Assembly (NCBI RefSeq): GCF_015555905.1 | Contig: NZ_JADNLK010000024.1 | Coordinates: 1-35,452 of the forward strand | Reading direction: 5' to 3' | Length of the DNA: 35,452 nucleotides | DNA from: Clostridium sp. D43t1_170807_H7 | GTDB lineage: Bacteria > Bacillota > Clostridia > Clostridiales > Clostridiaceae | In this document: piece by piece, positions 16,311 through 25,380 of the stretch | How the letters are laid out: each line of letters starts with the position of its first letter | How positions within the stretch are numbered: position 1 is the first letter of the stretch | Translations under genes and position numbers: made by a program | The notes under the pieces: generated by a model | The model's database searches: none | Told to the model about the DNA's origin: nothing | The model's input: the letters and a program-made list of their open reading frames with translations, nothing else

Positions 16311-17618
16311 TTAAAATTCTTCTATTACCCTAAATGTATATAACTTTATATTTCCTACTAACTTTATAGTTATAAATGTTAAAGTTTCGGATATAATTGC
16401 ACTTGCCCAGATACCATTAATACCAAAGAATCTACCTAAAATAAATAAACAGACTGGTAGATATACTATTGATCTTAATATACAACTTAAATTAGAATAC
16501 TTAGGCATTTCAATTGCTTGATAATAAACTAAACTATTTAAATTTAACCCTACTGCAAAATAACTTAAACATGCTATTTTTAATGCATCATAGGCCATTT
16601 TAGCTATTTGTGTATCATTTGTAAATATTGATATTAATGAAGGTCCAAATACAAAACTTATAATAACAAAAACTCCTGTTATTACTATGTTAGAAGTTGC
16701 TGTTATTCTATAGAATCCTAGCATTTTTTCTCCATCTTTCTTTCCATAATTATAACTAACAAGTGGTTGAACCCCTAATGTAATTCCGTATAAAACCATA
16801 TATATGTTAGTAGTTAAATAATTTAATATGCTATATGCGGAAACTCCCATTTCACCTGCATATTTTACTAATGCTATATTATGAAGTAAAACAATTATAG
16901 AATAGCTTCCTTGAGCAAAAAATGAAGGGAATCCTATAGTACAAAATTCTTTTACTGTTTTAAATGACACTTTTACATTTCCAAAAGATAGATATCCCTT
17001 TTTCATAATAAAATGATGTAATAATATGCTTACTGTTACTATTTGTCCAAGTCCAGTTGCTATTGCCGCACCTTTGATTCCCATTCCTAATTGAAAAATA
17101 AATATATAATCTAAAAGTATATTAGTAATAGCACCACTTATAGTAGATACCATTGCTAGCTTTGGTCTACCATCATTTCTAACAAAACTATTTAAAACAA
17201 TCCCAATTAAGTTTGGTATACAGAATAATGCATAAAATCTTAAATATTCTACAGCTAATGGTTTTAATACTTCAGTTGCACCCAATATGCTTACTATTTG
17301 ACTAGTGAATAACACACATATTATACTTATTATCAAACTAAATATTAGTAAAGACTTAAAAACTTGTCTAAAAATATTAACTGCTTTTTCTATACTATTT
17401 GCTCCAACATTTTTAGAAACTAATGCTCCACCTCCAATAGCAAACATGGAAGCTAATCCAAATAGCATTACTGTAAATGGAAGCACTATATTTACAGCTG
17501 CTAAGGCTGAATCTCCAACACCTTGCCCTACAAATATTCCATCTATTACTGTATATAATGAAGAAATAAACATTGCTAGTGCCGATGGAATAGCATATTT
17601 AAAAAATTCTTTTTTCAT
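16311..17618 (-). CDS. MATE-family multidrug efflux transporter
   Basis: MATE proteins export cationic drugs and metabolites in exchange for Na+ or H+. The 435-residue protein has about twelve hydrophobic segments. Its opening, FFKYAIPSALAMFISSLYTV followed by IDGIFVGQGVG, is characteristic of the clostridial MepA/NorM-like group. A second conserved block, GVQPLVSYNYGKK, occurs near the start of the second half, as in MATE proteins. ATG 17618 follows AAAGGAGATATAT. It is transcribed from the MerR-type promoter at 17650-17680 and ends in a terminator before the MerR gene. The actual substrate is unknown. Confidence 0.93.
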   Translation of the reverse strand: MKKEFFKYAIPSALAMFISSLYTVIDGIFVGQGVGDSALAAVNIVLPFTVMLFGLASMFAIGGGALVSKNVGANSIEKAVNIFRQVFKSLLIFSLIISIICVLFTSQIVSILGATEVLKPLAVEYLRFYALFCIPNLIGIVLNSFVRNDGRPKLAMVSTISGAITNILLDYIFIFQLGMGIKGAAIATGLGQIVTVSILLHHFIMKKGYLSFGNVKVSFKTVKEFCTIGFPSFFAQGSYSIIVLLHNIALVKYAGEMGVSAYSILNYLTTNIYMVLYGITLGVQPLVSYNYGKKDGEKMLGFYRITATSNIVITGVFVIISFVFGPSLISIFTNDTQIAKMAYDALKIACLSYFAVGLNLNSLVYYQAIEMPKYSNLSCILRSIVYLPVCLFILGRFFGINGIWASAIISETLTFITIKLVGNIKLYTFRVIEEF

Positions 17619-17649
17619 ATATATCTCCTTTAATTTTTAATCCTTTCAA

Positions 17650-17680
17650 ATTATAAACTCTTTTCTTACACAAGAGTCAA
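17650..17680 (-). promoter_or_regulatory. MerR-type promoter of the MATE gene
   Basis: On the minus strand TTGACT (17680-17675) and TATAAT (17655-17650) are separated by 19 bases, rather than the usual 17. A perfect dyad ACTCTT/AAGAGT (17657-17662 and 17672-17677) lies in the spacer. This is the signature of promoters switched by MerR-family regulators. Confidence 0.7.
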
Positions 17681-17710
17681 TAGATTTTATTTATATTTTT
17701 TTATTTTATA

Positions 17711-17783
17711 TAAAAAAATAAGTTATCTAAAAGCTTCTAAATAAATATAAAACACTTTATATTTACTATATCTTTTAAGATAA
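17711..17783 (-). terminator. Terminator of the sensor kinase gene
   Basis: TTATCTAAAAG (17723-17733) pairs with CTTTTAAGATAA (17772-17783) with one bulge. An inner pair TAAATATAAA/TTTATATTTA lies at 17742-17765. The minus strand then reads TTATTTTTTTATA. Confidence 0.65.
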
Positions 17784-17793
17784 CCTCTTCTAT

Positions 17794-18756
17794 TTATCTA
17801 CAGGGTAATTTTATCGTGACCTTAGTTCCCTTTTCTAATTTACTTTCTAACTCTATACTTCCGTTATGCAATTTAACTATATATTTAACTAACGTCAATC
17901 CAATTCCACTACTACTTACCTTAGTGCAATTTCCATTTCTCCCTTGCTCAAATCTATTAAATATAAACTTCTGATCTTCTTCTGATATACCAATCCCAGT
18001 ATCCTTTATAGATATACTTACACTATTATCATTATCTTCTATAAACACTTCTATTCTTCCACCTTCTGGAGTAAATTTAATTGCATTACCTATAATATTA
18101 ACTATACATCTTTCTATTTCATTTGGATCACAAGATATATACTTTTCTTCTATTTCTGGGTCAATAATTAATTCAATCCCTCTCTCTTTAATATAATTCC
18201 TCATAGTTAAAGCAGTTTCTTCTACTAAATAAACTATATCAACATTATCTTCTTTATTTATTTTATAACTTCCCGCCTCTATTTTAGAACTATCTATAAT
18301 ATCATTAATTATTTTTAATAAACTATTTGAGCTTTTTTGTACAATTTCCATATAATAATTAAGCCTTTTTCTAGAAACATCTTTATCTTTATTTAATGAA
18401 TTTATTAGTTGTACTGTTGATAAAATAACATTAATTGGTGTTCTTAGTTCATGCGATAAGTTTACAAAATAATCATTTTTAAACTTTTCACTTTTTATAC
18501 TTTTTTCATATAACATTTGATTTTCTTTCATTTTTTCATTAATTTCTTGTGTTTGTTTTTTTACTAATGCTTTCAATATCTTCATATGATTCCAGAAATA
18601 AAATATTATGACACCTATTATTAATATATAAAAACAATATGCTATTTTGGTCTTCCACCAAGGACTTTTTATTATTATTGTTATACTACTTTCCTCTGTT
18701 AAATCTCCATTATCTTGCATAGCTCTAACCTTAAATGTATACTTTCCTGGAGACAA
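17794..18756 (-). pseudogene. Sensor histidine kinase, C-terminal kinase half after in-frame stop
   Basis: The frame is the same as that of the propeller part (19000-21027) and is open from 18999 down to the stop at 17794. The stretch 18757-18999 encodes a Y_Y_Y domain (YEYKLEGLNEKWIYSHDISY). After it come SPGKYTFKVRAM, one membrane helix (IAYCFYILIIGVIIFYFW), a HisKA phospho-acceptor (VNLSHELRTPINVI) and HATPase_c boxes (IGNAIKFTPEGG, DTGIGISEED, GIGLTLVKYI). No receiver or AraC domain is attached. The first possible start in this half is a TTG at 18756 with no ribosome site, and it would cut the Y_Y_Y domain. Without readthrough the kinase is probably not made. Confidence 0.75.
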
Positions 18757-18999
18757 TACTGTGTAATTTGCATAGCTAATATCATGAGAATATATCCATT
18801 TCTCATTTAACCCTTCAAGCTTGTATTCATAAGTTATACCAGAATACCTTCTATAATCTGGTAAAAAGAATAAAATAATTACATTATTTTCATTATATTT
18901 AAGCTTAATTTCCTTTTCCTCATTAAAGTCTATTTTTTTATTATTAATTCTAATACTACCAATAATAACTTTATCATTTTTATTACTTTCTTCATATAA

Positions 19000-21027
19000 T
19001 TAATTAGGATTAAAGTAAAAAACTCCTTCAGTAGTTCCTAATAATAAATATCCACTTTTTGTTTTCCAAGAAGAATTTAAATTAAATTTACTTCCTTGTA
19101 TTCCATAGTAGCTATTATAATTTGTAAATTTATTTTTCTTAATCTCAAATTTACATAAGCCATTATTTGTCCCAATCCAAATATCTTTATTATCATCTAT
19201 AATAATAGAATTAACATAATCACTTATCATTCCATCTGCTTCACTATATACGGTGAATTCTTCAGTTTCAATATTAAACTTATTTAACCCTGAATTTGTT
19301 CCAATCCATAAATTTCCATTATCATCACTTTGTATACAATTTATGACATCATAACTTATACAGTTCTCTAAACTACTATTAATATAATTTTTTATTATTC
19401 CATTAGTTTTATGAAATTTAATAAGTCCTGTATACTCACCTCCAGCTAACCACAGTATATTTTCATCATACTTATCTTGAAATATATCTACTATCTTTAT
19501 ATCTTCAAGGCCATATTCCTCAAACTCTCTTTTATAGGTTTTTATTTCACCTTTATTAGGATCTAGTCTAACAATTCCCTTATTAGTAGCCATCCAATAG
19601 TATTCGTTATTATCTATTATTATTTTTTCTATCCCTAAATAACTATCATTATTTAGCTCTTCAACATATTCATGAATAATTTTATTTTCATGTTTATTAA
19701 TTAAATCTATTCCCTTATCTGTAACTACAGTAATTTCCCCTGTTTTAAACTCAGTAATATATTTTACTGTGTTACTAGAAATAGTGTTTATATCATCTTC
19801 ATCGTAAATATACCTTATTAATTTTTCCTCATCCACTAGTATATTTATTAATCCATGATATTTAGTTCCTATCCACAAATCACCATCGCTATCTTCTATT
19901 ATTGAATTAAAACTGGTTTCTTCTATTCCATTTTCTTTTAATATTAAATTAATTTTATTATTAATCTGTTGCGTAACATTTAATTTACTTATTCCATTGT
20001 CAGTACCTATCCACAATAATCCATTACTATCTTCTAAAAAGCAATGTATATTATCACTACTTAAAGAGTTAATAAACTGCTTGTCCGCTTTATATAAAAC
20101 AGTCAATTCATTCTCTTCATTGTATTTTATTACCCCATTAGAACTTGCAAACCATAAGTTATTATTTTCATCGCATAATATATAATTAATATGGCTATAT
20201 ATTTCTTCATCAATATCAATAGTAAAAGCGTTTAATGTATCACTTTCATAATCATATTTGTGTATACCATTTTTAGTAGCAAACCATATATCTCCATTAT
20301 TATCAACCTCTATATTGTAAATATAATCGTATTGTTCAGGTTCAAAGCTACTTTTAAGTATCATATCATTTTGCATATCTACAATACTGACTCCACATTT
20401 ACTTCCAATTACTATGTATTCATCCTTTATCTCTTTAATATCTGTGATATAAGAATCGGTTAATACGCCACCACTATATTCATCATAATATTTTATAAAT
20501 GTTTTACTTTCATCATCATACTTATTAAGACCTTTTTCTGTTCCCACCCACATTATATTTTTGCTATCTTTATAAATAGTTGTAACATTGTAATGTGATA
20601 TACTACTTTTACTATTATCATATTTAATATTTTTAATTTCTTCTGTTTTACTATTAATAATACTTAATCCGCCTTTGGTTCCTACCCATATGTTTCCGTA
20701 ACTATCTTCACATATTGCATTTATATAAGTTGATGCTAGCCCATCACCATAATTATATTCAACTATGTAATTCCCATTATATTGATTCAAACCATCATCT
20801 GTTCCAATCCATATATATCCTCTAGAATCTTGGAAAATTGCGGTTATAAAATTACTAGATAATCCATCTTCTATTGTTAAATTCTCAAAATTAATTTTTT
20901 CATTCTTAGGAACTAATTTATTAAAAGTATCTATTTTATCAGCAAATACTAAATTATAATTAAATATTCCAATTAGCAATGTAAAACATGTCACTATTAA
21001 AACACATCTTTTTACGAGCCTATTCAT
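19000..21027 (-). CDS. Two-component regulator propeller sensor, cut before its kinase
   Basis: The product begins with a signal peptide (LVKRCVLIVTCFTLLIGIF) and then carries about fourteen Reg_prop blades of the type D-x-x-G-x-I-W-I-G-T-x-x-G-L, enough for two seven-bladed propellers. The series runs from SSNFITAIFQDSRGYIWIGT to YLLLGTTEGVFYF. In intact relatives these outside domains sense glycans or other ligands and pass the signal through Y_Y_Y and a membrane helix to a kinase. Here a TAA at 19000-19002 follows FNPN, and the remaining protein continues in frame after it. The 675-residue piece could be secreted alone. ATG 21027 follows AAGGGAGAGGAGCTAT. No response regulator lies nearby. 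Confidence 0.85.
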   Translation of the reverse strand: MNRLVKRCVLIVTCFTLLIGIFNYNLVFADKIDTFNKLVPKNEKINFENLTIEDGLSSNFITAIFQDSRGYIWIGTDDGLNQYNGNYIVEYNYGDGLASTYINAICEDSYGNIWVGTKGGLSIINSKTEEIKNIKYDNSKSSISHYNVTTIYKDSKNIMWVGTEKGLNKYDDESKTFIKYYDEYSGGVLTDSYITDIKEIKDEYIVIGSKCGVSIVDMQNDMILKSSFEPEQYDYIYNIEVDNNGDIWFATKNGIHKYDYESDTLNAFTIDIDEEIYSHINYILCDENNNLWFASSNGVIKYNEENELTVLYKADKQFINSLSSDNIHCFLEDSNGLLWIGTDNGISKLNVTQQINNKINLILKENGIEETSFNSIIEDSDGDLWIGTKYHGLINILVDEEKLIRYIYDEDDINTISSNTVKYITEFKTGEITVVTDKGIDLINKHENKIIHEYVEELNNDSYLGIEKIIIDNNEYYWMATNKGIVRLDPNKGEIKTYKREFEEYGLEDIKIVDIFQDKYDENILWLAGGEYTGLIKFHKTNGIIKNYINSSLENCISYDVINCIQSDDNGNLWIGTNSGLNKFNIETEEFTVYSEADGMISDYVNSIIIDDNKDIWIGTNNGLCKFEIKKNKFTNYNSYYGIQGSKFNLNSSWKTKSGYLLLGTTEGVFYFNPN

Positions 21028-21146
21028 ATAGCTCCTCTCCCTTATTCCATTATCTTATTCTACGCTATTTTACCTTATTTTACTTTTTATGTCAATATTA
21101 TTACTTTTCTTATATTTCTATATGTTTTAATGAGTTCTTTATATAG

Positions 21147-21179
21147 AAAGCCCATGATAATAATAAAATCATGGGCTTT
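21147..21179 (-). terminator. Terminator after the small hypothetical gene
   Basis: AAAGCCCATGAT (21147-21158) and ATCATGGGCTTT (21168-21179) form a 12-bp stem with a nine-base loop, just beyond the stop of the minus-strand gene at 21191. Confidence 0.75.
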
Positions 21180-21190
21180 TTCAAAAATTT

Positions 21191-21538
21191 TTAATAAATA
21201 ATTTTTCCTCTTCTACTGTTATTTATATAGTTTACTGCTCTCATTTTAAATCTTTCATATTCCTTTAAGTTATAAAAGTGAATTAAATCTGATACTAGAA
21301 ATAATGCGCTCATTATTAAATATCTCAAATCATTTAAATTATTTTTATTAGCCTCTTCAACTTGAATTTCATCACTTTCAAACTTTAATTTTTCATAATT
21401 TTTTAAAGCTATATTTAAATTCATTTTTATTTGATCATCTGTAAAGGATTTAAAATTATTTCCAACTAACTTATCTATAAATTCTATAAACTCTTCATTT
21501 ATATGTGTAAACTTTTCGTATGTACTTATTAAACTCAT
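21191..21538 (-). CDS. Hypothetical protein, helical
   Basis: This 115-residue protein is not recognised. ATG 21538 follows AGAGGAAAAGC, a good ribosome site. It looks mainly alpha-helical, with acidic and basic stretches, and one mildly hydrophobic segment (LRYLIMSALFLVSDLIHFY, about residues 70-89) that may be a buried helix rather than a membrane span. No cysteine or signal peptide is present. It is a single-gene unit between the propeller kinase and the CmpB-type membrane protein. The strong start signals and terminator argue that it is real. Confidence 0.6.
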   Translation of the reverse strand: MSLISTYEKFTHINEEFIEFIDKLVGNNFKSFTDDQIKMNLNIALKNYEKLKFESDEIQVEEANKNNLNDLRYLIMSALFLVSDLIHFYNLKEYERFKMRAVNYINNSRRGKIIY

Positions 21539-21675
21539 GCTTTTCCTCTTTCTAACTAATAATTATATATACAATTATATATTAACATTAAAAACTTTCA
21601 AAGTTAAAAAGATTCCCTCTAAATTTATTTCTATTTATAATTTATATTTACCTAAATTATTTTTAATTTTTCATG

Positions 21676-22182
21676 TTATATTGTTTGACTTCCTTTTCTA
21701 AAATCTATAAATGTTAATATTTCATCTATACACAAAGCTATTATAAACAAAATTGATAAACTAGGCCATATCTCACTTATTAAATTAAAAATTCTATATA
21801 TAAAATATGGTTGAATTATTTTTACATCAATAATACTTAAAATAACCCAAATAAGTGAAAATCTTAAACATATAATTCCTTGATAATTATATTTTTCTTC
21901 AGTATAATCCCAATAATCTTTATTAAAAAACTTTCTCATCATAAATCCTGTTATATATTCTACAGATGTCGGAATTATAAATGATATCACAATTAAAAAT
22001 ATTATATTAGGCATTATCTTATATAATTCAAGTATCCAAGCCATAGCTATTGCATACATAGGTTTAAATGGCCCCTTCAAAAATCCATCTTTTTGAAAAT
22101 GACCATGAATATAGTATGAAAAGATATTTTCTATTATCCATCCAATAAATCCATATACAAAAAAATTATACAAAAATTCCAT
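21676..22182 (-). CDS. Putative ABC-transporter permease, CmpB-type (PF06541)
   Basis: The 168-residue protein has four or five hydrophobic segments and the family pattern FVYGFIGWIIENIFSYYIHG followed by GFLKGPFKPMYAIA. Those motifs are typical of the family annotated as type IV ABC-transporter membrane proteins. No ATPase gene lies nearby, so an ABC role is doubtful, and the family is poorly understood. ATG 22182 follows AAGGAGGAATAAGT. The stop is at 21676, with no clear terminator beyond it. Confidence 0.75.
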   Translation of the reverse strand: MEFLYNFFVYGFIGWIIENIFSYYIHGHFQKDGFLKGPFKPMYAIAMAWILELYKIMPNIIFLIVISFIIPTSVEYITGFMMRKFFNKDYWDYTEEKYNYQGIICLRFSLIWVILSIIDVKIIQPYFIYRIFNLISEIWPSLSILFIIALCIDEILTFIDFRKGSQTI

Positions 22183-22241
22183 ACTTATTCCTCCTTAGTA
22201 TTTTTAGTTTTTCTAATATTTATAAATTTTATCCATAAAAA

Positions 22242-22272
22242 AAGATGTCCAAAAAAATATTTTAAACATCTT
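22242..22272 (-). terminator. Terminator of the PAP2 gene
   Basis: AAGATGT (22242-22248) pairs with ACATCTT (22266-22272). On the minus strand the hairpin is followed by a run of T, which is the classical form. Confidence 0.7.
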
Positions 22273-22282
22273 ATATAAATAC

Positions 22283-23041
22283 CTATTTTTTCTTTTTAAC
22301 TAACTGACTTTCTTCTTCTATAATTTCCTTATTTTTTATATTGCTTTTATTTTTTATTTTAGTAATAATATTATTTTTTATTTTATATGGTAAATTTAAC
22401 ACTTTTTCTATTGTGGAATCATCTATTTTTATTACTATTAAAATTGTAATCTCTCCTAAAATTATCGCACTAATAACATCTGCTATAAAATGTTGCTTTA
22501 TAAATAGAGTAGATAATATTATTAAGATACCGGTTATTTCAGTATAATAAAATTTCTTTTTTGAATCTTTATACTTTGTATACCTCATTATAAAATACGT
22601 TGTTAAAACATGTAATGACGGAAAACAATTTACTGGTCTATCTATTGAATATATAACATTTACTAAATAATTTAATATATTACCATTTTCAATTATAGGT
22701 CTAGTTATTTGAGTTGGATATAAGTAATATACAATATAACATACACTCATACCTATAAAAAATGATATAAAAGTTCTAATATAATCTTTTCTTGAATCTA
22801 CTAATATAAATATAAAACCTATTACAATATATAAATACCAATATATATAAGGAATAATAAATATAGAGCTAAATGGAATTATATTATCTAATTCAATTGT
22901 AAGATCCTTCCCCTTTTTAGCTAAAACACTTGCTAAAATATAGTTTACATTAATTATTAAAATTATAACTAACCAAACTAAATCTATTATTTTTATTTCA
23001 ACATTGTTCTTTATTTTTATTATATCTCCTTTAATTCCCAT
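22283..23041 (-). CDS. PAP2-superfamily membrane phosphatase
   Basis: PAP2 enzymes remove phosphate from lipids or prenyl pyrophosphates at the membrane. The 252-residue protein has about six hydrophobic segments. The active-site motifs are split in the usual way: ITRPII, then DRPVNCFPSLHV with the Pro-Ser-x-His core, then KQHFIADVISAIILG with the nucleophile His and the Asp of its pair. The extended ITRP/NCFPSLH pattern is closest to the PAP2_3 group (inositol phosphorylceramide synthase-like). The C-terminal 35 residues are Lys/Asn/Glu-rich and cytoplasmic. ATG 23041 follows GAGGTGGAAAT. The lipid substrate is unknown. Confidence 0.85.
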   Translation of the reverse strand: MGIKGDIIKIKNNVEIKIIDLVWLVIILIINVNYILASVLAKKGKDLTIELDNIIPFSSIFIIPYIYWYLYIVIGFIFILVDSRKDYIRTFISFFIGMSVCYIVYYLYPTQITRPIIENGNILNYLVNVIYSIDRPVNCFPSLHVLTTYFIMRYTKYKDSKKKFYYTEITGILIILSTLFIKQHFIADVISAIILGEITILIVIKIDDSTIEKVLNLPYKIKNNIITKIKNKSNIKNKEIIEEESQLVKKKK

Positions 23042-23143
23042 ATTTCCACCTCACCATTTCCCATATAAGTTACTTTATTTTTTATCAGCTTTATTTAAGC
23101 TATAATTTATTCTATGTGATTCTTTTCTATAAATAATCAATAA

Positions 23144-23174
23144 AAAAATAACCAATTTAAAATTGGTTATTTTT
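23144..23174 (-). terminator. Terminator of the small hypothetical gene
   Basis: AAAAATAACCAA (from 23144) and TTGGTTATTTTT (to 23174) pair around a small AT loop, directly after the stop of the gene at 23192. Confidence 0.7.
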
Positions 23175-23191
23175 GTTAATTGATTATTGTA

Positions 23192-23422
23192 TTAATTTAA
23201 TAACTTAAACATTTCTACAACTGATTTTTTTATATTATCAGGCAAGTTATTTAAAGCTCTTTGTCTTTTACTTTCATCTTTTATTTGTGCTATTCTCATT
23301 ATTTCTTGTTGCAAACCTGGAGTTCTATTTAATTCACCTACTAATCTATTAAACTTATTCGCAAAAACTGGATCTTCTTTCATTTTTCTATCAATTTTCA
23401 TTATAAGCTCATATGGATTCAT
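23192..23422 (-). CDS. Small hypothetical helical protein
   Basis: The 76-residue protein has no recognised family. ATG 23422 follows AAGGAGATAAAAAATAA. It is amphipathic and helical, with alternating basic and hydrophobic residues (KFNRLVGELNRTPGLQQEIM, then KSVVEMFKLLN). No signal peptide or cysteine is seen. It is a single gene with its own terminator. The pattern of short proteins with strong start signals suggests a real, lineage-restricted clostridial gene. Confidence 0.65.
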   Translation of the reverse strand: MNPYELIMKIDRKMKEDPVFANKFNRLVGELNRTPGLQQEIMRIAQIKDESKRQRALNNLPDNIKKSVVEMFKLLN

Positions 23423-23625
23423 TTATTTTTTATCTCCTTGAATTCTTTATAATTTCATAATATTCTTCATTATTATAAATGTTCATACTAAAGTATCTAT
23501 AATTAACTTAAATAATCTTTATTTAAAACGTATAAACTAACATTGATTTTACAGAAAATATTTTATAAAACACAGATTTATAATTAAAAATATAAATATT
23601 TTATTTACATATAAGGAGAATTAAA

Positions 23626-24411
23626 ATGAAATGTACAAATATACACTCTAATTTTTTTAAAAAGATAATCCTATTCTTACTTATCTCTTTATCAATAAGT
23701 AATGTGTCTGCATACTCTTCTATTTTATCTCCTATTAACATGGGGGATACCTTCACCGAGGATGATTATGAAAAAAATAATATTGATAAAGAAAATAAGA
23801 TTGTCTATTTAACCTTTGATGATGGTCCTAGCAAAAATACAGAGTTAATACTTGATATATTAAAAGAAAATAATGTACATGCAACCTTTTTTATAATTTC
23901 GCCCTATATAGAACCTCACATTGAGTTTATCAAAAGGGCTTATGAAGAGGGAAATGCAATTGGTAACCATACTGCAGATCATGAATTTAAATATGTTTAT
24001 ACTTCTGAAGAATCATTCTTTAAGAGTTTTAATAAACAACAAGATTTTATAAAAGAGGTTACTGGAAATGATTGTACTATATTTAGATTTCCTGGTGGCT
24101 CTCATAATACTATTGTTAAAAACTCTAGAGGAAAAGATTTTACTAAGAATATAACTTTTAAATTAAATCAAAAAGGTGTTAATGTCTATGATTGGAATGT
24201 AGATTCTGGTGATGCTAAAGGAAATAATATTCCAGCCTCTACTATAATTCAAAATGTTTCTAGAGAAATTAAAGATAAAGATGGTAATTATAAAAATCCT
24301 GCAATAATATTAATGCACGATTGTATGACTAAAAATACTACTGTAGAAGCTTTACCTGGAATAATCAAGTTACTAAAAGATGCTGGATATGATTTTGGAA
24401 TATTAAAATAA
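23626..24411 (+). CDS. Secreted polysaccharide deacetylase (NodB fold, CE4)
   Basis: CE4 enzymes remove acetyl groups from peptidoglycan or other amino sugars using a metal. The 261-residue product has a signal peptide (IILFLLISLSISNVSAYSS). The catalytic core has all five motifs: TFDDGPS (Asp base and metal Asp), NHTADH (both metal His), RFPGGSH, DWNVDSGD and ILMHD. ATG 23626 follows AAGGAGAATTAAA. It is monocistronic, ending in a hairpin shared with the convergent zinc-ribbon gene. It could protect the wall from lysozyme or act on sporulation peptidoglycan; the substrate is not visible in the sequence. Confidence 0.93.
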   Translation: MKCTNIHSNFFKKIILFLLISLSISNVSAYSSILSPINMGDTFTEDDYEKNNIDKENKIVYLTFDDGPSKNTELILDILKENNVHATFFIISPYIEPHIEFIKRAYEEGNAIGNHTADHEFKYVYTSEESFFKSFNKQQDFIKEVTGNDCTIFRFPGGSHNTIVKNSRGKDFTKNITFKLNQKGVNVYDWNVDSGDAKGNNIPASTIIQNVSREIKDKDGNYKNPAIILMHDCMTKNTTVEALPGIIKLLKDAGYDFGILK

Positions 24412-24437
24412 CTAAATTGCAAAGCAATTTAGTTATT
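24407..24437. terminator. Bidirectional terminator, deacetylase / zinc-ribbon gene
   Basis: AATAACTAAATTGC (24407-24420) and GCAATTTAGTTATT (24424-24437) are perfect 14-bp arms with a three-base loop. The left arm overlaps the stop codon of the deacetylase gene, and TTTTT follows on the plus strand. Confidence 0.85.
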
Positions 24438-24442
24438 TTTTA

Positions 24443-24685
24443 TTAGTAATTTATACCTGCTGCAACCACATTTTCTTTATCTCTTGATGAACAAGGAGTA
24501 ACTCCATAAGTCATACCACAATGTGGACATTTATCTACTAAAGTTTTCATTACAAAGCTTTTTCCACAACTACATTCTATTTCATGTTGTATTGATATAG
24601 GAAAATCTGCTTTTCCTTTACTTCTTACTAAATCAACAACTACTTTTCCATCTTTCTTATTCATGCTTCCGCATCCACAACTCAT
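24443..24685 (-). CDS. Small Cys-rich zinc-ribbon protein
   Basis: The 80-residue protein has two zinc-ligand pairs, CSCG and CPHCG, in a treble-clef or ribbon arrangement (CSCGKSFVMKTLVDKCPHCG). A second Cys group is at the N-terminus (MSCGCGSM) and a last Cys lies in TPCSS. ATG 24685 follows TAGGAGGAAATA. No family is recognised beyond the ribbon, so the role could be DNA or RNA binding or a metal store. It is convergent with the deacetylase and divergent from a second Cys-rich gene. Confidence 0.7.
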   Translation of the reverse strand: MSCGCGSMNKKDGKVVVDLVRSKGKADFPISIQHEIECSCGKSFVMKTLVDKCPHCGMTYGVTPCSSRDKENVVAAGINY

Positions 24686-24876
24686 ATTATTTCCTCCTAC
24701 TTTTTTATTATATCTTTTATTATTATAACTAACTTTAAAAACTATTTCAGTAACAAAAGTTACAGAAAAATATTAAATATACTCTTTTATCTATTTAACA
24801 GGTTCTATTTTTACTTTTTAACATAAAAATACTTTACATAAACAAAAATTTATAATTTAGAACACATCGAGTTTAT

Positions 24877-24904
24877 ATTGGAATATATTATAGTATATTC
24901 CAAT
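24877..24904 (+). promoter_or_regulatory. Dyad in the leader of the carboxypeptidase-regulatory-like gene
   Basis: ATTGGAATATA (24877-24887) and TATATTCCAAT (24894-24904) are perfect inverted 11-bp arms with a six-base spacer. They lie 8 bases ahead of the GGAGG ribosome site. Such a dyad may be an operator or a leader hairpin. Confidence 0.45.
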
Positions 24905-24925
24905 TAAACTTAGGAGGATAAATTT

Positions 24926-25297
24926 ATGAGCTGCAGATTAGGAAATTGTGTTTTTAAAACTGGTTTTAACGAACAAATCGATGCTACTATAAAATTACCA
25001 AAGGAAAATAGAAGCTGTATATTTGGTACAGTTCTTGATTCAGCTGGTTTACCTGTTGCCGATGCAGTTGTCAAATTACTTCAAATTGTTGATAAATGTG
25101 ACGCTCCAGTCCCATTAACTCACACATTTACAGATGATAATGGACAATTTTTACTAGGGCCTTTATGTCCAAACACAACTTATATGTTAAAAATATTTAG
25201 CGACAATACTCAAATAGTTCAAAAATGTCTAAAGGTAAGTTGTTTCAAAGGTTCTTGTATAAATGTTAATACTGTATCAAATGATTCTACTAATTAA
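24926..25297 (+). CDS. Small Cys-rich carboxypeptidase-regulatory-like protein
   Basis: The 123-residue protein has a transthyretin/CarboxypepD_reg-like beta-sandwich: IFGTVLDSAGLPVADAVVKL, then a FTDDNGQFLLGPLCPNTTYML stretch typical of that fold. Seven cysteines occur, including MSCRLGNC at the N-terminus and CFKGSC near the C-terminus. No signal peptide is visible, so it may be a spore-layer or other surface protein reaching its place without a Sec signal; this is inference. ATG 24926 follows TTAGGAGGATAAATTT. Confidence 0.72.
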   Translation: MSCRLGNCVFKTGFNEQIDATIKLPKENRSCIFGTVLDSAGLPVADAVVKLLQIVDKCDAPVPLTHTFTDDNGQFLLGPLCPNTTYMLKIFSDNTQIVQKCLKVSCFKGSCINVNTVSNDSTN

Positions 25298-25344
25298 GGA
25301 TGCAGATTTTAATTTCACACTTTATTTTATACAAAAGATAAGCT

Positions 25345-25370
25345 AAAAGGAGCTATTTATAGCTCCTTTT
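25345..25370 (+). terminator. Terminator of the Cys-rich beta-sandwich gene
   Basis: AAAAGGAGCT (25345-25354) pairs with AGCTCCTTTT (25361-25370) and is followed by AATTTTT. Confidence 0.8.
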
Positions 25371-25380
25371 AATTTTTATA

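Noticed and set aside
18720..18756. TTG at 18756 as a genuine start of a separate kinase gene
   Set aside because: There is no ribosome site, and the in-frame sequence upstream to 18999 encodes the expected Y_Y_Y domain, so the split is secondary.
19997..20463. Plus-strand frames inside the propeller gene
   Set aside because: They are short overlaps on the wrong strand of a repeat-rich real gene.
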